NCBI GenBank assembly: GCA_001579985.1
Contig: LRSR01003294.1
Location: 1-23,637, forward strand
Length of the DNA: 23,637 nt
Direction of reading: 5' to 3'
Origin: Hypsibius dujardini
Lineage: Eukaryota > Tardigrada > Eutardigrada > Parachela > Hypsibiidae
In this document: positions 7,619 through 17,115 of the stretch, piece after piece
How the letters are laid out: every line of letters starts with the position of its first letter
Position numbering within the stretch: the first letter of the stretch is position 1
Notes under the pieces: generated by a model
Told to the model about the DNA's origin: nothing
What the model saw: the letters and a program-made list of their open reading frames with translations, nothing else
The model's database searches: none
Program-made: the position numbers and the translations under genes

Positions 7619-10600
7619 ATGGCGGGTAGGTTAGCTTTTGTTTTCTTATAAGTAACATTTTCCTATTTATTTTTTATGTTCTTATTTTCGAACATTTATT
7701 CCAGGATTTTTGTGCATTCTTCGTCTCGCAGCGACGAAAAACTTACCTCCCGGCCTATTTGGAAAGCAGTCTGACAGATTTTCTTGGCGTTTTTCTGTGG
7801 GTGCTTTTTCGTCGACCGCGGAACTTCAGGGAACTCCCGAGGAGGATGCTGCCGGGAGCGTGTCGGCGGTGTCTAGACCAAGCGGTAGACGGGTTAAACT
7901 TCCCAAGCGAATTGTCCGGTCACCGACGGATATTTTGGATGCGCTTGCCTCGACCGTCGGGAAGGATGCTACTGGACCGCATTATCGTTATGTCGATGGT
8001 GAGAATTCAGGGTGTTCATTTCACGATGGGTCGTTGATTGCTTGGTTACAGGTTGACCTACGACGATGCCGTTCTGCCTGTTGATTGATTGGTCGATTGA
8101 AGGATTATTGTTGGTTCTTGGTTTTGATAATCAGTAGATTGTCATGTCACACCGGTCAGTAATTCAAGTATCAAATTTCACTCCCCGAGAAGTTTCACAG
8201 CTATTTTCTGTGTGCGGCATTTTCCGAGGATTCGTTCGCTTTTCAATCCAGGCCTATCTGATCGAGTGGAAGATACGATTCGCCCATGATGAACCGGCCG
8301 GATTAATATTGGGTCGACTGATCAATTGATTAATTGATTCGGTCGATTGGCTGTGTTTTCAGATTTATTCCGTAGATTTGATTGCGCGTCGTAATTGTAG
8401 ACATATGTCACTGGGAATACTAGTAGTGTTGTTTAAATTTATTCAGTATCTAAGAAATATATATAGGTAGTCAGGAGGAAAACTCGGTGACTGCTTTTGA
8501 ATAAAAGCTTTTCATTTTATTTGATGTTGCAAAAACAAGAATCGTTATCAGTTTAGTTTCCTACTAGTATTTAGAAATGTATTTTTATTTGCAAGTCAAG
8601 AATTTACTTTGAATACGAAGATATGCATACATGAGCCTGGTTTTTGTCTTTCACAGACCCATTCTTTATCCCCACAAACGCAACCAACCGGCGCATATTC
8701 GCTCTGTCCAAAGAATCCGGGAGGAAGGCAGCACGTTACATGGTCAAAAAATATCCTGCCCTATTTGAGAAACCCAAGGCTGACCCGGAAATATCGGCAT
8801 TTCTTGCCGCCTCTCAGTTGGGCTCTCAACGACCGACAGAGCCCACGGTGAAGGATATCGTTGATTGTATGCGAAAAGGGGCTCTGGTGGCGGCGTTTGA
8901 GGCGTACACTGAATTAAATGAGAAAACACCGGAGGCCATCACACCAGAACTGCGGCAGGAGCTGCTGGAGCGACTCTGCTTCCACAACAGCGACGATGCG
9001 ATCGACTCTGATCTGCTCGAAGAAAAGTGGTTCGCCCATTACATCCAGAAGGAGGTCCGACGGAGATGGAAAGTCGGCGGTCCGGCTGATAAAGTATTTC
9101 AAGATATCAAACCAAAGACAGCGGAAGCTTACGCTGCCATGATATGTGCCAATGCTAGATTTCTGCACGTGGAAGGGGCCAACACTTTGCTGGAGGAGAT
9201 GCAGCAAGAGAACCTTCCAATCCCTGTTCAGGTATACTTTCAGTTTCTAAGCGGGCTGACACGTCTAACGTCAGTCGGCCTTACTGTCCTTTGTGGCAGT
9301 AATCATCCATGAAGGTTCCATCTGTCTAGCTTCTTGGGAAAGTATTCTTTGAATTCAGAACTATGTGTTTATAATGTTCATTTTTGTTATCCAGGTCTAC
9401 AACGAGATGATCAAGATCGTCCCGCTGTTAAAAGACAGCATCGACAGCCGATGGGAAATGACTATGTCCTTCCTGTCCAGTATGAATCAAGCTGGTGTCG
9501 CACCAAATCTTCAGACATTCAATGCCGTGCTAGAAGTGATTTCCCGGATCGCCATGTGGAGACGCTCTCGGTCAACGGCGCTGGGTGTCTTCGCTGAGAT
9601 GAAACGCTGCGGCATCGAGCCTAGCCTGGCGTCCTACCACTTTCTCCTACAAATCTTCTGCCGTGAACGGGGTCCCATCTCACACATTTTACTGGATGTG
9701 CTGCAAGCTCTAGAAGGGAAGGAGCTCACGCTGCGTGATCCGAAGGATTCAAATTTTTTTCCTACGGCTATGGACGTCGCGGGACGTCATCTGCGGGACG
9801 TCGCTGTGGCTAGGAAAGTGTACGATCTGCTGTGGACCAACAATAATTCGCTATTCCTTACGGACGCCTTGAAGGACACCGTTTTCCATGGAAACTTCTT
9901 AAAGGTCCTGGTGGCGGGGGAAAGCGTGGAAAACTTCTTCAAAGTTTACGACGAACTTGTCCCCATGACTCTCGTACCGGATAGCAACCTGCTCTTGGAG
10001 ATGGTCAAGTAAGTAAGCGATAGTTGGCAGAACATTATACATACGCGGCCATGTTATACCAGTAATAGTGCCATTCGAATTTAGCATTAATAGAATAATA
10101 ATAATAATAATAATTCAGCGCTCGTATCGCTAATCGAGTTGAGCCATTTATCTCGTTAAGGGCAGTATCCCAGCTAAATGGCCTAGCTCGGTTAGCCCTA
10201 AAGTATGGCCACGTGTGTGTGTTTGTCTGTCTGTCTGTTCTCACTGGGGTTGTTCAGTTATTATTTACAAAAAATTTTTAGGCCTAGTGCTGTTCTAGTA
10301 CTAAAGTATTTGGGCACGTGCGCCGTTGAGGATCCGCCGAACTTTGGATTAGTGAAGTTGTGTGTTCTTGTTTCAGAATGGTAGAGTTTCACGAGGAACC
10401 GCAGCACCTGCCACGAATCTGGAGCGATGCGGTGGTCTTCGGTCTAGCCCTCAAAGACAACATGCTGGAGCCCTTTCTGGCTGTGCTCCTGAACAACCAC
10501 CGGGAGGATTTGAAAGAGGCCTTCGCAGCCATCGCGTTGGATGTAAAGACACGGATCGACGCGCAGTTCCTGGACCGCGCTAATCGCATCCCCTGGTCAG

Positions 10601-10932
10601 GACCGGTGATCAGCAGCGTGGTCCGCCTGCTGCTGAGGAACGGCCAAATGGAGCCGGCATGGGAGGTCGTGGGAAATTATATCAACAAAAAGACGGAGAC
10701 TTTTGGCTTTCCGAGCGAGGAAGCGCTGAGCGAACTGGTGGACGTCCTGGTGGCTGCGGAGCAACCAACCCGCGTGAAGCAGTGTGTGACTTTGGCGAGC
10801 GACCTGGGATTCATGGACTTGGTGCGATCGGCTGAAGATCTGGCCAAACGGCTTCGACTGCCGGAACAGGAGATTCAGAAGTGGAAACGGATCGGAAGTG
10901 GATCTGTTGCTGCTTCTTTGGGAAATATTTAA
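7619..10932 (+). CDS. PTCD3: mitoribosomal PPR protein PTCD3 (mS39), 5 exons
   Basis: The exons are 7619-7625, 7705-7998, 8657-9231, 9395-10008 and 10377-10932, giving 681 aa, close to the human length of about 690. PTCD3/mS39 is a pentatricopeptide-repeat protein of the mitochondrial small ribosomal subunit near the mRNA entry side. The N-terminus (MAGFLCILRLAATKN, then Arg/Ser-rich) is a plausible import signal. Family landmarks are LPKRIVRSPTDILDALAST, the DPFFIP segment and SKESGRKAARYMVKKYP. PPR-like helical pairs lie around residues 313-385 (APNLQTFNAVLEVISRI, AEMKRCGIEPSLASYHFLL). The first coding exon holds only 7 nt (ATGGCGG). It is inferred because exon 2 has no in-frame ATG near its start and because the G|GA phase fits. 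Intron 4 holds a hairpin MITE and an (AAT)n run. Confidence 0.92.
10036..10225. mobile_element. hairpin MITE, family copy 2, in PTCD3 intron 4
   Basis: The right end, read on the minus strand, is TGGCCATACTTTAGGGCTAA followed by CCGAGCTAGGCCATTTAGC, matching the element at 12607-12738. An inner inverted copy (CGCTAATCGAGTTGAGCCAT, from about 10128) pairs with it. The left end (CGGCCATGTTATACC) is more diverged. The element contains an (AAT)n microsatellite at about 10093-10114. Confidence 0.55.
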
Positions 10933-11698
10933 ACGGGGAGAGCCTGAAAGACTCCGGGAGAGCCTGAAAGGCTCAAACGAAACTGACTTGGGTTTTGTAG
11001 TTTGTTTTTTTGGATTTGCGCGTGAGTTTGTACAAGGAGAACTACACGTTATCATTATGATTGTCGTTGTGGTATTGTGGATGAAACATGAATACCACCT
11101 CGGGATGTGTTCTGGACTTCTCGTTCACTGCTACATGCACTGTAGGTTTCTCTTCCAAACGAAACTGACACCAGAGTCACGCATGAAACTATGACTGGTG
11201 ACTGCGGTAAGTCTTGCTTCTTCGGAAATCAACGTGAGAAAAGGAAAGGGGCTCGATATGGACCATTGGTGTTGCGGATTGTCAGGCGTTCACTTTGTGG
11301 AGCTTATAATCAAACAATCAATAGACTGCTGCAGTTCTATTGTAACCGGTCGGGTTTATTAAACCGAACCGATATCTCGACCCAGAGCCGCCCGACCGAT
11401 TGCTGTGCGATTAAAAATCCACGTCGAAAAAAAATAATCCCTGACGAGTGTCTCCTCTCATTCTAAATCGTTTTCCATTTCCTGATGCAGATTCCGTGAG
11501 CTCTGAAGTTGTCGGAGGGTTTTTTGTTTTGGGACCTCAGCGGTGGGAAGCCTAATAGTGGCGCTGGTACAGATCCACCACAAGGCCCCATTTTTGCCTT
11601 TTAGAACGCCTTAAAAATAAATCCTTCTTCACCCCGATGGTGAACACCCGACGCTGATTCGTGCTTCCTTGTTTTCTTCCCTCATCCACGCAGCTGCC
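10933..11698 (+). other. PTCD3 3' flank and FBXW5 5' region
   Basis: There is no supported gene here. The PTCD3 3' UTR begins with a 20-bp unit repeated twice (10936-10975, GGGAGAGCCTGAAAGRCTC). An imperfect palindrome around TTTATTAAA lies near 11350-11373. An AATAAA at about 11615 is the only canonical poly(A) signal I found, and it is 680 bp from the PTCD3 stop. A CAG just before the FBXW5 ATG (11691-11693) could be the acceptor of a 5' UTR intron. Confidence 0.5.
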
Positions 11699-14671
11699 AT
11701 GAGCGCTCTCAGCCGGAACCCCGACTTCGGACCGGCGGCCCCGGTGGGGAATCGCCACCGACGACCATCGCCCCGTGGGATCCAGGATGAGAGTATTAGT
11801 CCGCAAGAAGAAGAGCTTTTCCCGCTTAGGCGATGGGATGGTATTGGTGCTTCGTTGGGCGCCTTAACGAAGGATATTGCGGTGCAGTTCGGTGATGAGG
11901 AGCAAATGTAAGTGTTTGTGGTAACTGATTTAATTGGCTGCTTAGTCTGTTTTCTCGTAATTTTGTGTTGACGGATGTGATTTTATTTCAATTCCTACTG
12001 TGATTCATCGATTGATTGCTTGCTTGATGAGAAATTGTTTTCCCATGATTACCCACCTGATTGATTGTTTGTTTTGGCTGGCGATCAATGGATCAATGGC
12101 GATCAATGGATCGCTGTAATTGTCTGGCTTGTTTTTTCGAGTTTAATCTTTATTGCGTTCATTTAGTCACATTTTTCTTCCGCTTTTTATTTAGTCACCA
12201 GATGAGCGAGGAATGCTGCTGCCAGGAGGAAGTGCCGAGCTGGACGGAGGCGCCACCGGAGCTGATGGAGATTATTATGGGCTACCTCTCAGCCAAAGAC
12301 ATTGGAAGCTGTGCACAGACCTGCAAAAACTGGAAGCAGCTGCTGGACCTGGACTCTGTATGGAAGGGCGTCTTTGCACGGGACTTTGAAGTCTCTTCGC
12401 GTCCTAGGATGCGGGTTATTCAGAACGACAAGAAGTTTGTGTCGTGGCGAGAGGAGTACAAGCGCCTATGGTACGTTTTCGCTAATACACATGGCGAAAA
12501 CCTTGCGCTGACCGAATTAAGCACTTTAACTCTGGGGCTGTGTAAAACAGCAGTGCAACGAGTGTAATGGCTTAACTCGGTTAGCGCAAGGTTTTTGCCA
12601 CGTTTGTAATACACATGGCCATGTTATAGCGCTAACCGGGTTAGGCATGTTAGCTGGGTCAGTCGAGACTTTATGCACTGATCGTGCTAAATGGCTTTAC
12701 TCGGGTAGCGCTCCAGTATGGCCATATATGCATGTATTCCTGGAACTTTTAGTCTGTCATTTGTTCTTTTTGTTATTGACCCTTTTTTGTGTCCAGGTGT
12801 GAAGTCCCAGCCATTCAAGTGCAACTAATTCGAGATCATCGAGACGAAGTTCTCCATGTCAGCTTTTCTAACGATGGATCAATGTTCGCTACGTGTTCGA
12901 AAGATGATTTCGTAAAATGCTGGGATGCGCAAGCCTTTCCCGTGCGCCGCCGCTTTCAAGAGAACATGAAGGAGCACGGATGGAAGTACACGCAGTGGAG
13001 CGCTTTCAACAGTTCCAATACGCTGTTGCTGGTGTCGGGCGTCCACTTCGGCCCCATCAGCACATCGGGGGAGCTGTTTGTTTTTAATCTGGAGGATGGA
13101 TTCACAGTGCAATGCAAGGTACTGTATTAAGAAGTGTGTTGAATGAGACCAGCTCGGGATGCCGTTTTAACGTTTTCAACTTTGTTCCAGGTCCGCAATA
13201 AGCCATATGATATATTTGGAAGCTGGCTGGATGATCAACATTTGTTTTCCGGGAACCTTCACTGGACGGGGGCTATGGAGTCGTGTTGTAGCTTGTGGTA
13301 AGCGAAGTGGCATAACTTGTTGCCGCTCTTCATGGAGCTTCACCTCTCGATCGGGAATATATGACCACCTATCATATATGATTCGAAATTTTTGTACAGG
13401 ATCAATACCGCTTCTCAACATCTGGAATCTGAACGAGTGGGAGTCATGCGACGGGCCTACAAATTCCAGAACGTGAACGGCAGCAGTTTGCGGACTCTGG
13501 TTGTTGCTCGACCATACGGTATAAATAACCCCGGCCTGACATGTGTTCATTCTGTTGTCGTGTGGGTCATATTGAATTTGATTTGTTTAAGGTCCCGATG
13601 ACGAGACGGTGCTTTTGGTCTTCTCGACGGGCAGTCTCACCTTCATACCTCATCAAATTGGCATAAAGAAACTAAAGCAATCGGAGATCCCATTTCCGGG
13701 TGCCCCCGCCCACAGAACCCTACAGGAAGCACTCGCGGAACACGAGCAACAGCTGCTGGAAGCAGCAGCTGATGGTCAAGTTCCTGATATTCAATACGAC
13801 AGCATCGATCACATCCTAGATTTAGATGCGCAAATCATCGGTCTTTCCCTATCCCCTGATCAGCGGTACGTGCGTTGTAACGAGCCCTTTTGTGTGTGTT
13901 ACTATACCTCGTTTCCTGGTGTCAGCTGTTCGTTCCAAAGGGTTTATGAAAATTGTAATTATCCTTCAGCTACCTCTTCGCCAACTGTCGCCGATGGCCC
14001 GAAAATGCCGTCATTGCCGGTGCGTGCTCCCCACCCAATGCTCCGGGCTCCCCCACCTCTCTGTTCCTAATCAAAGTCGCTTCTTTTAGATCCCTTCCAG
14101 CCGCCGCCGATTTCTAGCGAGATTGAAATCCGTTGCTTCGATCTCCAGACGATGGAGCAGGTACCGCACACCTACCGGGCCCATCGCGCCTACACACCCA
14201 GCGAGGTATGCTTTTACATCAGGTTTCAGATCATTGAGACGAAGAAAGCCTGGTCAATTAATGTTTCACCGAATTTCGGTTTTGACCAAATTGCACTTTT
14301 AGGAATGCTTTTTCATTTTCGTCGGTGTTTCCGAGGACTATGTTGCTTCCGGCGCGGAAAACAGCAAAGGCTACATCTGGGACCGCAAGCACAACATCAC
14401 ACTGAGCTCCTTGACCCATCAGAGTGTGGTCAACTGCGTGGCCTTCAATCCGGCCGATCAGCAGCAACTGGTCACCGTGTCCGACGATTACACCATCCGT
14501 GTCTGGTTCTCGCGCAGCAAATGCCGCCAGATGGGACTGACCTACGTCGGCCAAAAGGCCTGCGGCGTCAACAAAAGTGTCCAGTGTCGCATGGACCGGC
14601 TGGAAACGAAGCTGGAGACGGACTTTCTCCCGTTCTTCCTGCCGGATGGTGCTTTTGCCGAGGAAGTGTGA
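11699..14671 (+). CDS. FBXW5: F-box/WD40 protein FBXW5, 9 exons
   Basis: The exons are 11699-11907, 12195-12470, 12797-13118, 13191-13297, 13400-13518, 13592-13865, 13970-14019, 14090-14205 and 14303-14671, giving 613 aa. FBXW5 is a substrate receptor of SCF-type and DDB1-CUL4 ubiquitin ligases; known human targets include SASS6, EPS8 and TSC2. The F-box is at about residues 86-130 (APPELMEIIMGYLSAKDIGS). WD40 repeats follow, with landmarks LHVSFSNDGSMFATCSKDD, RNKPYDIFGSWL, LTFIPHQIGIKKL, RAHRAYTPSEECFFIF and SKGYIWDRKHN, all in the family order. An N-terminal extension of about 72 residues precedes the usual start; Met73 (12202) aligns better with human FBXW5 and would give 541 aa. Intron 2 holds two hairpin MITEs. 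Confidence 0.95.
12484..12610. mobile_element. hairpin MITE, family copy 3, in FBXW5 intron 2
   Basis: The left arm (AATACACATGGCGAAAACCT, then TGCGCTGACCGAATTAAGC) pairs with the right arm (GCTTAACTCGGTTAGCGCAA, then GGTTTTTGCCACG). The arms match the element at 3287-3415 closely. It lies head to tail with copy 4, and TAATACACATGGC occurs at the left border of both copies. Confidence 0.75.
12607..12738. mobile_element. hairpin MITE, family copy 4, in FBXW5 intron 2
   Basis: The left arm is AATACACATGGCCATGTTAT, then AGCGCTAACCGGGTTAGG. The right arm is its imperfect complement (TTTACTCGGGTAGCGCTCCA, then GTATGGCCATATATGCATG). It shares the GCGCTAACCGAGTTA core with the other copies but has GGCCATA ends instead of CAAAAACC, so it may be a subfamily. 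Confidence 0.7.
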
Positions 14672-15202
14672 TAACCGGAAGTTCCTGTGGCGTGTACATA
14701 TCTCTGCATAATACTCGCTTTGTAGGATCAGACTGGGTACCCCGCTGGTGCACTAGTCCAGAGGAGAATCTTTTTGTTTTATCCGTGTGTATTAAGTCTT
14801 ACAATCTCTCAGTGGAAATGCAAAAATTGCATTTCCACGGAAATTGTAGTGGAGAGCTTTATTTCGCACTGCGACCGTATCTTGTGTGTTTGCAATTTTA
14901 CTTGTCTGCATGTGGGCGGGTTTCCGATGTAGCCCTGGTAGCTCTGCGTATCACCAGGGTTTTTGTTACTCGTGTTTGTTGAGTCCTCCTACTTGGACTG
15001 AATGAAGTGTTGTACGTTTAAATAGAAAACATTGAAGAAAACTCGTAAGATAACGTTTCTATAAAGGACGAGGACGTAAATCACGAGGCGCTCCCTGTAT
15101 TCCGAACTGCCATTGATTACAATGTCCATGTAAAAAAGTGCTATCCCGTTCCCGTAAGCCAAATTACCGATCAAAACATCTGCAGAAGTAGATCAAACTT
15201 CT
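14672..15202 (+). other. FBXW5 3' flank
   Basis: No gene is supported. The stretch includes the perfect 12-bp hairpin at 14812-14838 and a weaker CCCTGG/CCAGGG stem at 14933-14960. I found no AATAAA within 330 bp of the FBXW5 stop, so its polyadenylation site is undefined. Confidence 0.5.
14812..14838. repeat. perfect 12-bp hairpin downstream of FBXW5
   Basis: GTGGAAATGCAA is followed by a 3-nt loop and the exact complement TTGCATTTCCAC. Flanking CTCTC/GAGAG can extend the pairing. It lies 141 bp after the FBXW5 stop, probably in the 3' UTR. Confidence 0.85.
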
Positions 15203-15632
15203 GTACTTTCTCGATAGATAGCGACAGCGCACGGGTCACGTGATGCAATGGTTGCCCGCTGTACACGTAAAACCACCACAAGAAAGCTCTGCGTACAGTA
15301 AGTAATACCAGGCAAACGCTTCGGGTTGAATCACTACATGGGTTGAATCAGTCGGGTGGCGGAGGGCGCCGCAGCCGGTGTGTGTGAAGCTGAATGAGTG
15401 TTGTTTACAATTTACACTCGTGGCGCCCTCCGCCGCCCTACTGATTCAACCCATGTACTGATTCAACCCAAAGCGTTTGCTTGGTATACAGAGCTTTCAT
15501 ACAGTTATTGTACACAGCGTGGATGGCAAGCGAGGTACAGGCAGGCCGCAGGGCACACGCTTACGAGTTGGGGGACCAATTTAGCGTCACACAGCTCGTT
15601 CGCTGTCGCTATCTATCGAGGAAACACAGTAC
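15203..15632. mobile_element. 430-bp foldback element
   Basis: The imperfect arms are 15203-15370 and 15422-15632, around a 51-nt loop. Paired landmarks are CTCGATAGATAGCGACAGCG with its complement at the far ends, GCAAACGCTTCGGGTTGAAT with its complement, and GGCGGAGGGCGCC with GGCGCCCTCCGCC next to the loop. The tandem units GGGTTGAATCACTACAT and GGGTTGAATCAGT lie within each arm. There is no coding capacity and no clear target-site duplication. Confidence 0.8.
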
Positions 15633-15840
15633 CACTGCGGTAGGCAATGAACAGCCCGAAAAATGACCGAAAAATGAAACCGAATACTTTAAAACTGAAC
15701 GAACCAGATGTATGCTACTTTTCAGTGCTGTGCCAGGGGAGTTGCACAAATTTCGTAAAGGGGTGGGGCAAGAATTTTCGGCATGGAACTTTGCCAAAAT
15801 GACACTTATCAAAAATATTTCCCCGCCCCTTAACTGGTTG

Positions 15841-16265
15841 GCACACCACGAGTGGGGATTTTTCGCCCCAAATTCGCCCCTCACCCCAGGCGTGGCCTAA
15901 TCTTTTTTAGCTTAATTGTCGATTAGTTCGCCCCAAACTAGCAAGCCAATGAAAAAATTCATGGTAAACAGGAAGAACTAAATTGTTTTCTGAGTTTTTG
16001 TAATCACACTTTCGCTAATATATTTTGAAAATTAATTATGTTTTGCATATTCTTTTCTTGAGGCAATTTTATTACTTATCAATCACTACTGGGAGTGCAT
16101 GAAAGTGATGAAAAGTTTTGAAAATACACTTCAATCAAATCATTCAAAGATCAATCAACTGGTTGAACAAGGCTGGGAAATATCGCCCAATCACATAAAA
16201 GGTAGGCCACGCCCAGGGCGAGGGGCGAATTGTGGGCGAAAAATCCCCACCCGCACACCGGTGCT
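15841..16265. mobile_element. inverted-repeat element, 60-bp GC-rich arms, about 425 bp
   Basis: The arms at about 15841-15900 and 16200-16265 are inverted copies: GTGGGGATTTTTCGCCC, AATTCGCCCCTC and GGCGTGGCCTA on the left, with their complements on the right. The roughly 300-bp interior is AT-rich and non-coding. GC-rich arms around an AT-rich core contrast sharply with the neighbouring element. It is probably a non-autonomous DNA transposon. Confidence 0.7.
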
Positions 16266-16284
16266 ACTTTTAAATTGGGTGATA

Positions 16285-16915
16285 TAATTACTAGTGTTTT
16301 TTTAATACCTCTTTTTTCACTTAATTAAAATATATTACTATATATTTGCCAAGAATTAATTTAAATTACTTTTTAACTTAATAAAAAAAATTTGGCCGCT
16401 GTATTATAATATATTAATACAATTAAAATTCTTCAAGATTTTATATTAAAATATATTAATATTTTCAAGCGGTTTCAAGCAATCAACGCAGGCAATGGCT
16501 GACAAACACTCATACTAAATTACTTGAACGCACACTTGCGGATTCAATACGCAACAATCACGTGACCAGTTCACGTTTCATGAGATACACTAACATGTCA
16601 CATGTACTGCACTGAACTGAACTCTTTTAAATTGAACGAGGACCGATTTCAATTGTCAATTAAAATACCAGAGCCAATTTTTAATATATTAAAATGAAAA
16701 CAAGTCATTTAATATATTAATATTGAAACGGTTGCAATTCTAATATTCAAATTAATAACTTACCGGCAGCTGATGTTTTAATTACTTTTTAATTTAATAC
16801 CCTCTTCAAAAAAACATTTAATTTAATATTTTAATATATTAATTAAAACTCAAAAAGCCAAAAATAGGAGTATTTTAATATGTCTATTAATATATTAAAA
16901 AAACACTAATAATTA
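16285..16915. mobile_element. AT-rich element with terminal inverted repeats, about 631 bp
   Basis: The ends are inverted copies of TAATTAYTAGTGTTTTTTTA, read inward from both sides. The interior is extremely AT-rich and made largely of TTAATATATTAA-type palindromes. If the outermost TA is a duplicated target dinucleotide, the layout fits a Tc1/mariner-type MITE, but the low complexity makes this uncertain. Confidence 0.55.
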
Positions 16916-17115
16916 CAAGTGAACATTATGTTCTCTTTCGAACACCGGGAACAGCCGAACGAACGCAGAACCATGTGTTGTGGTTTTCTTTATTTTCTTT
17001 GTGCATTTTGGATTGAGTAGCATTTTGCATAGGTTTTGGTTTCCATACATGGCTACTGAAGTAGCTCTTTCTATTTCTTGCGAATCCCACTTCTTCTTTA
17101 ACCCCTACAGTTGAA
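16916..17115 (+). promoter_or_regulatory. 5' region of the F-box/E2-like gene
   Basis: This 200-bp stretch runs from the AT-rich element to the start codon. It contains a 15-codon open frame (16973-17020, MCCGFLYFLCAFWIE) that could be a uORF. An acceptor-like CCCTACAG ends at 17110, so a leader intron is possible. No TATA box stands out. Confidence 0.3.

Noticed and set aside
10597-11055. A 152-codon minus-strand frame
   Set aside because: It is antisense to the last PTCD3 exon, with no recognisable domain.
14152-14982. A 276-codon open frame on the + strand
   Set aside because: It runs through the intron between FBXW5 exons 8 and 9 and then out of frame over exon 9; the spliced FBXW5 model explains the region.
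16973-17020. 15-codon uORF before the F-box/E2-like gene
   Set aside because: The leader is unknown, and an acceptor-like CTACAG at 17110 may remove it; mentioned only in the upstream-region entry.
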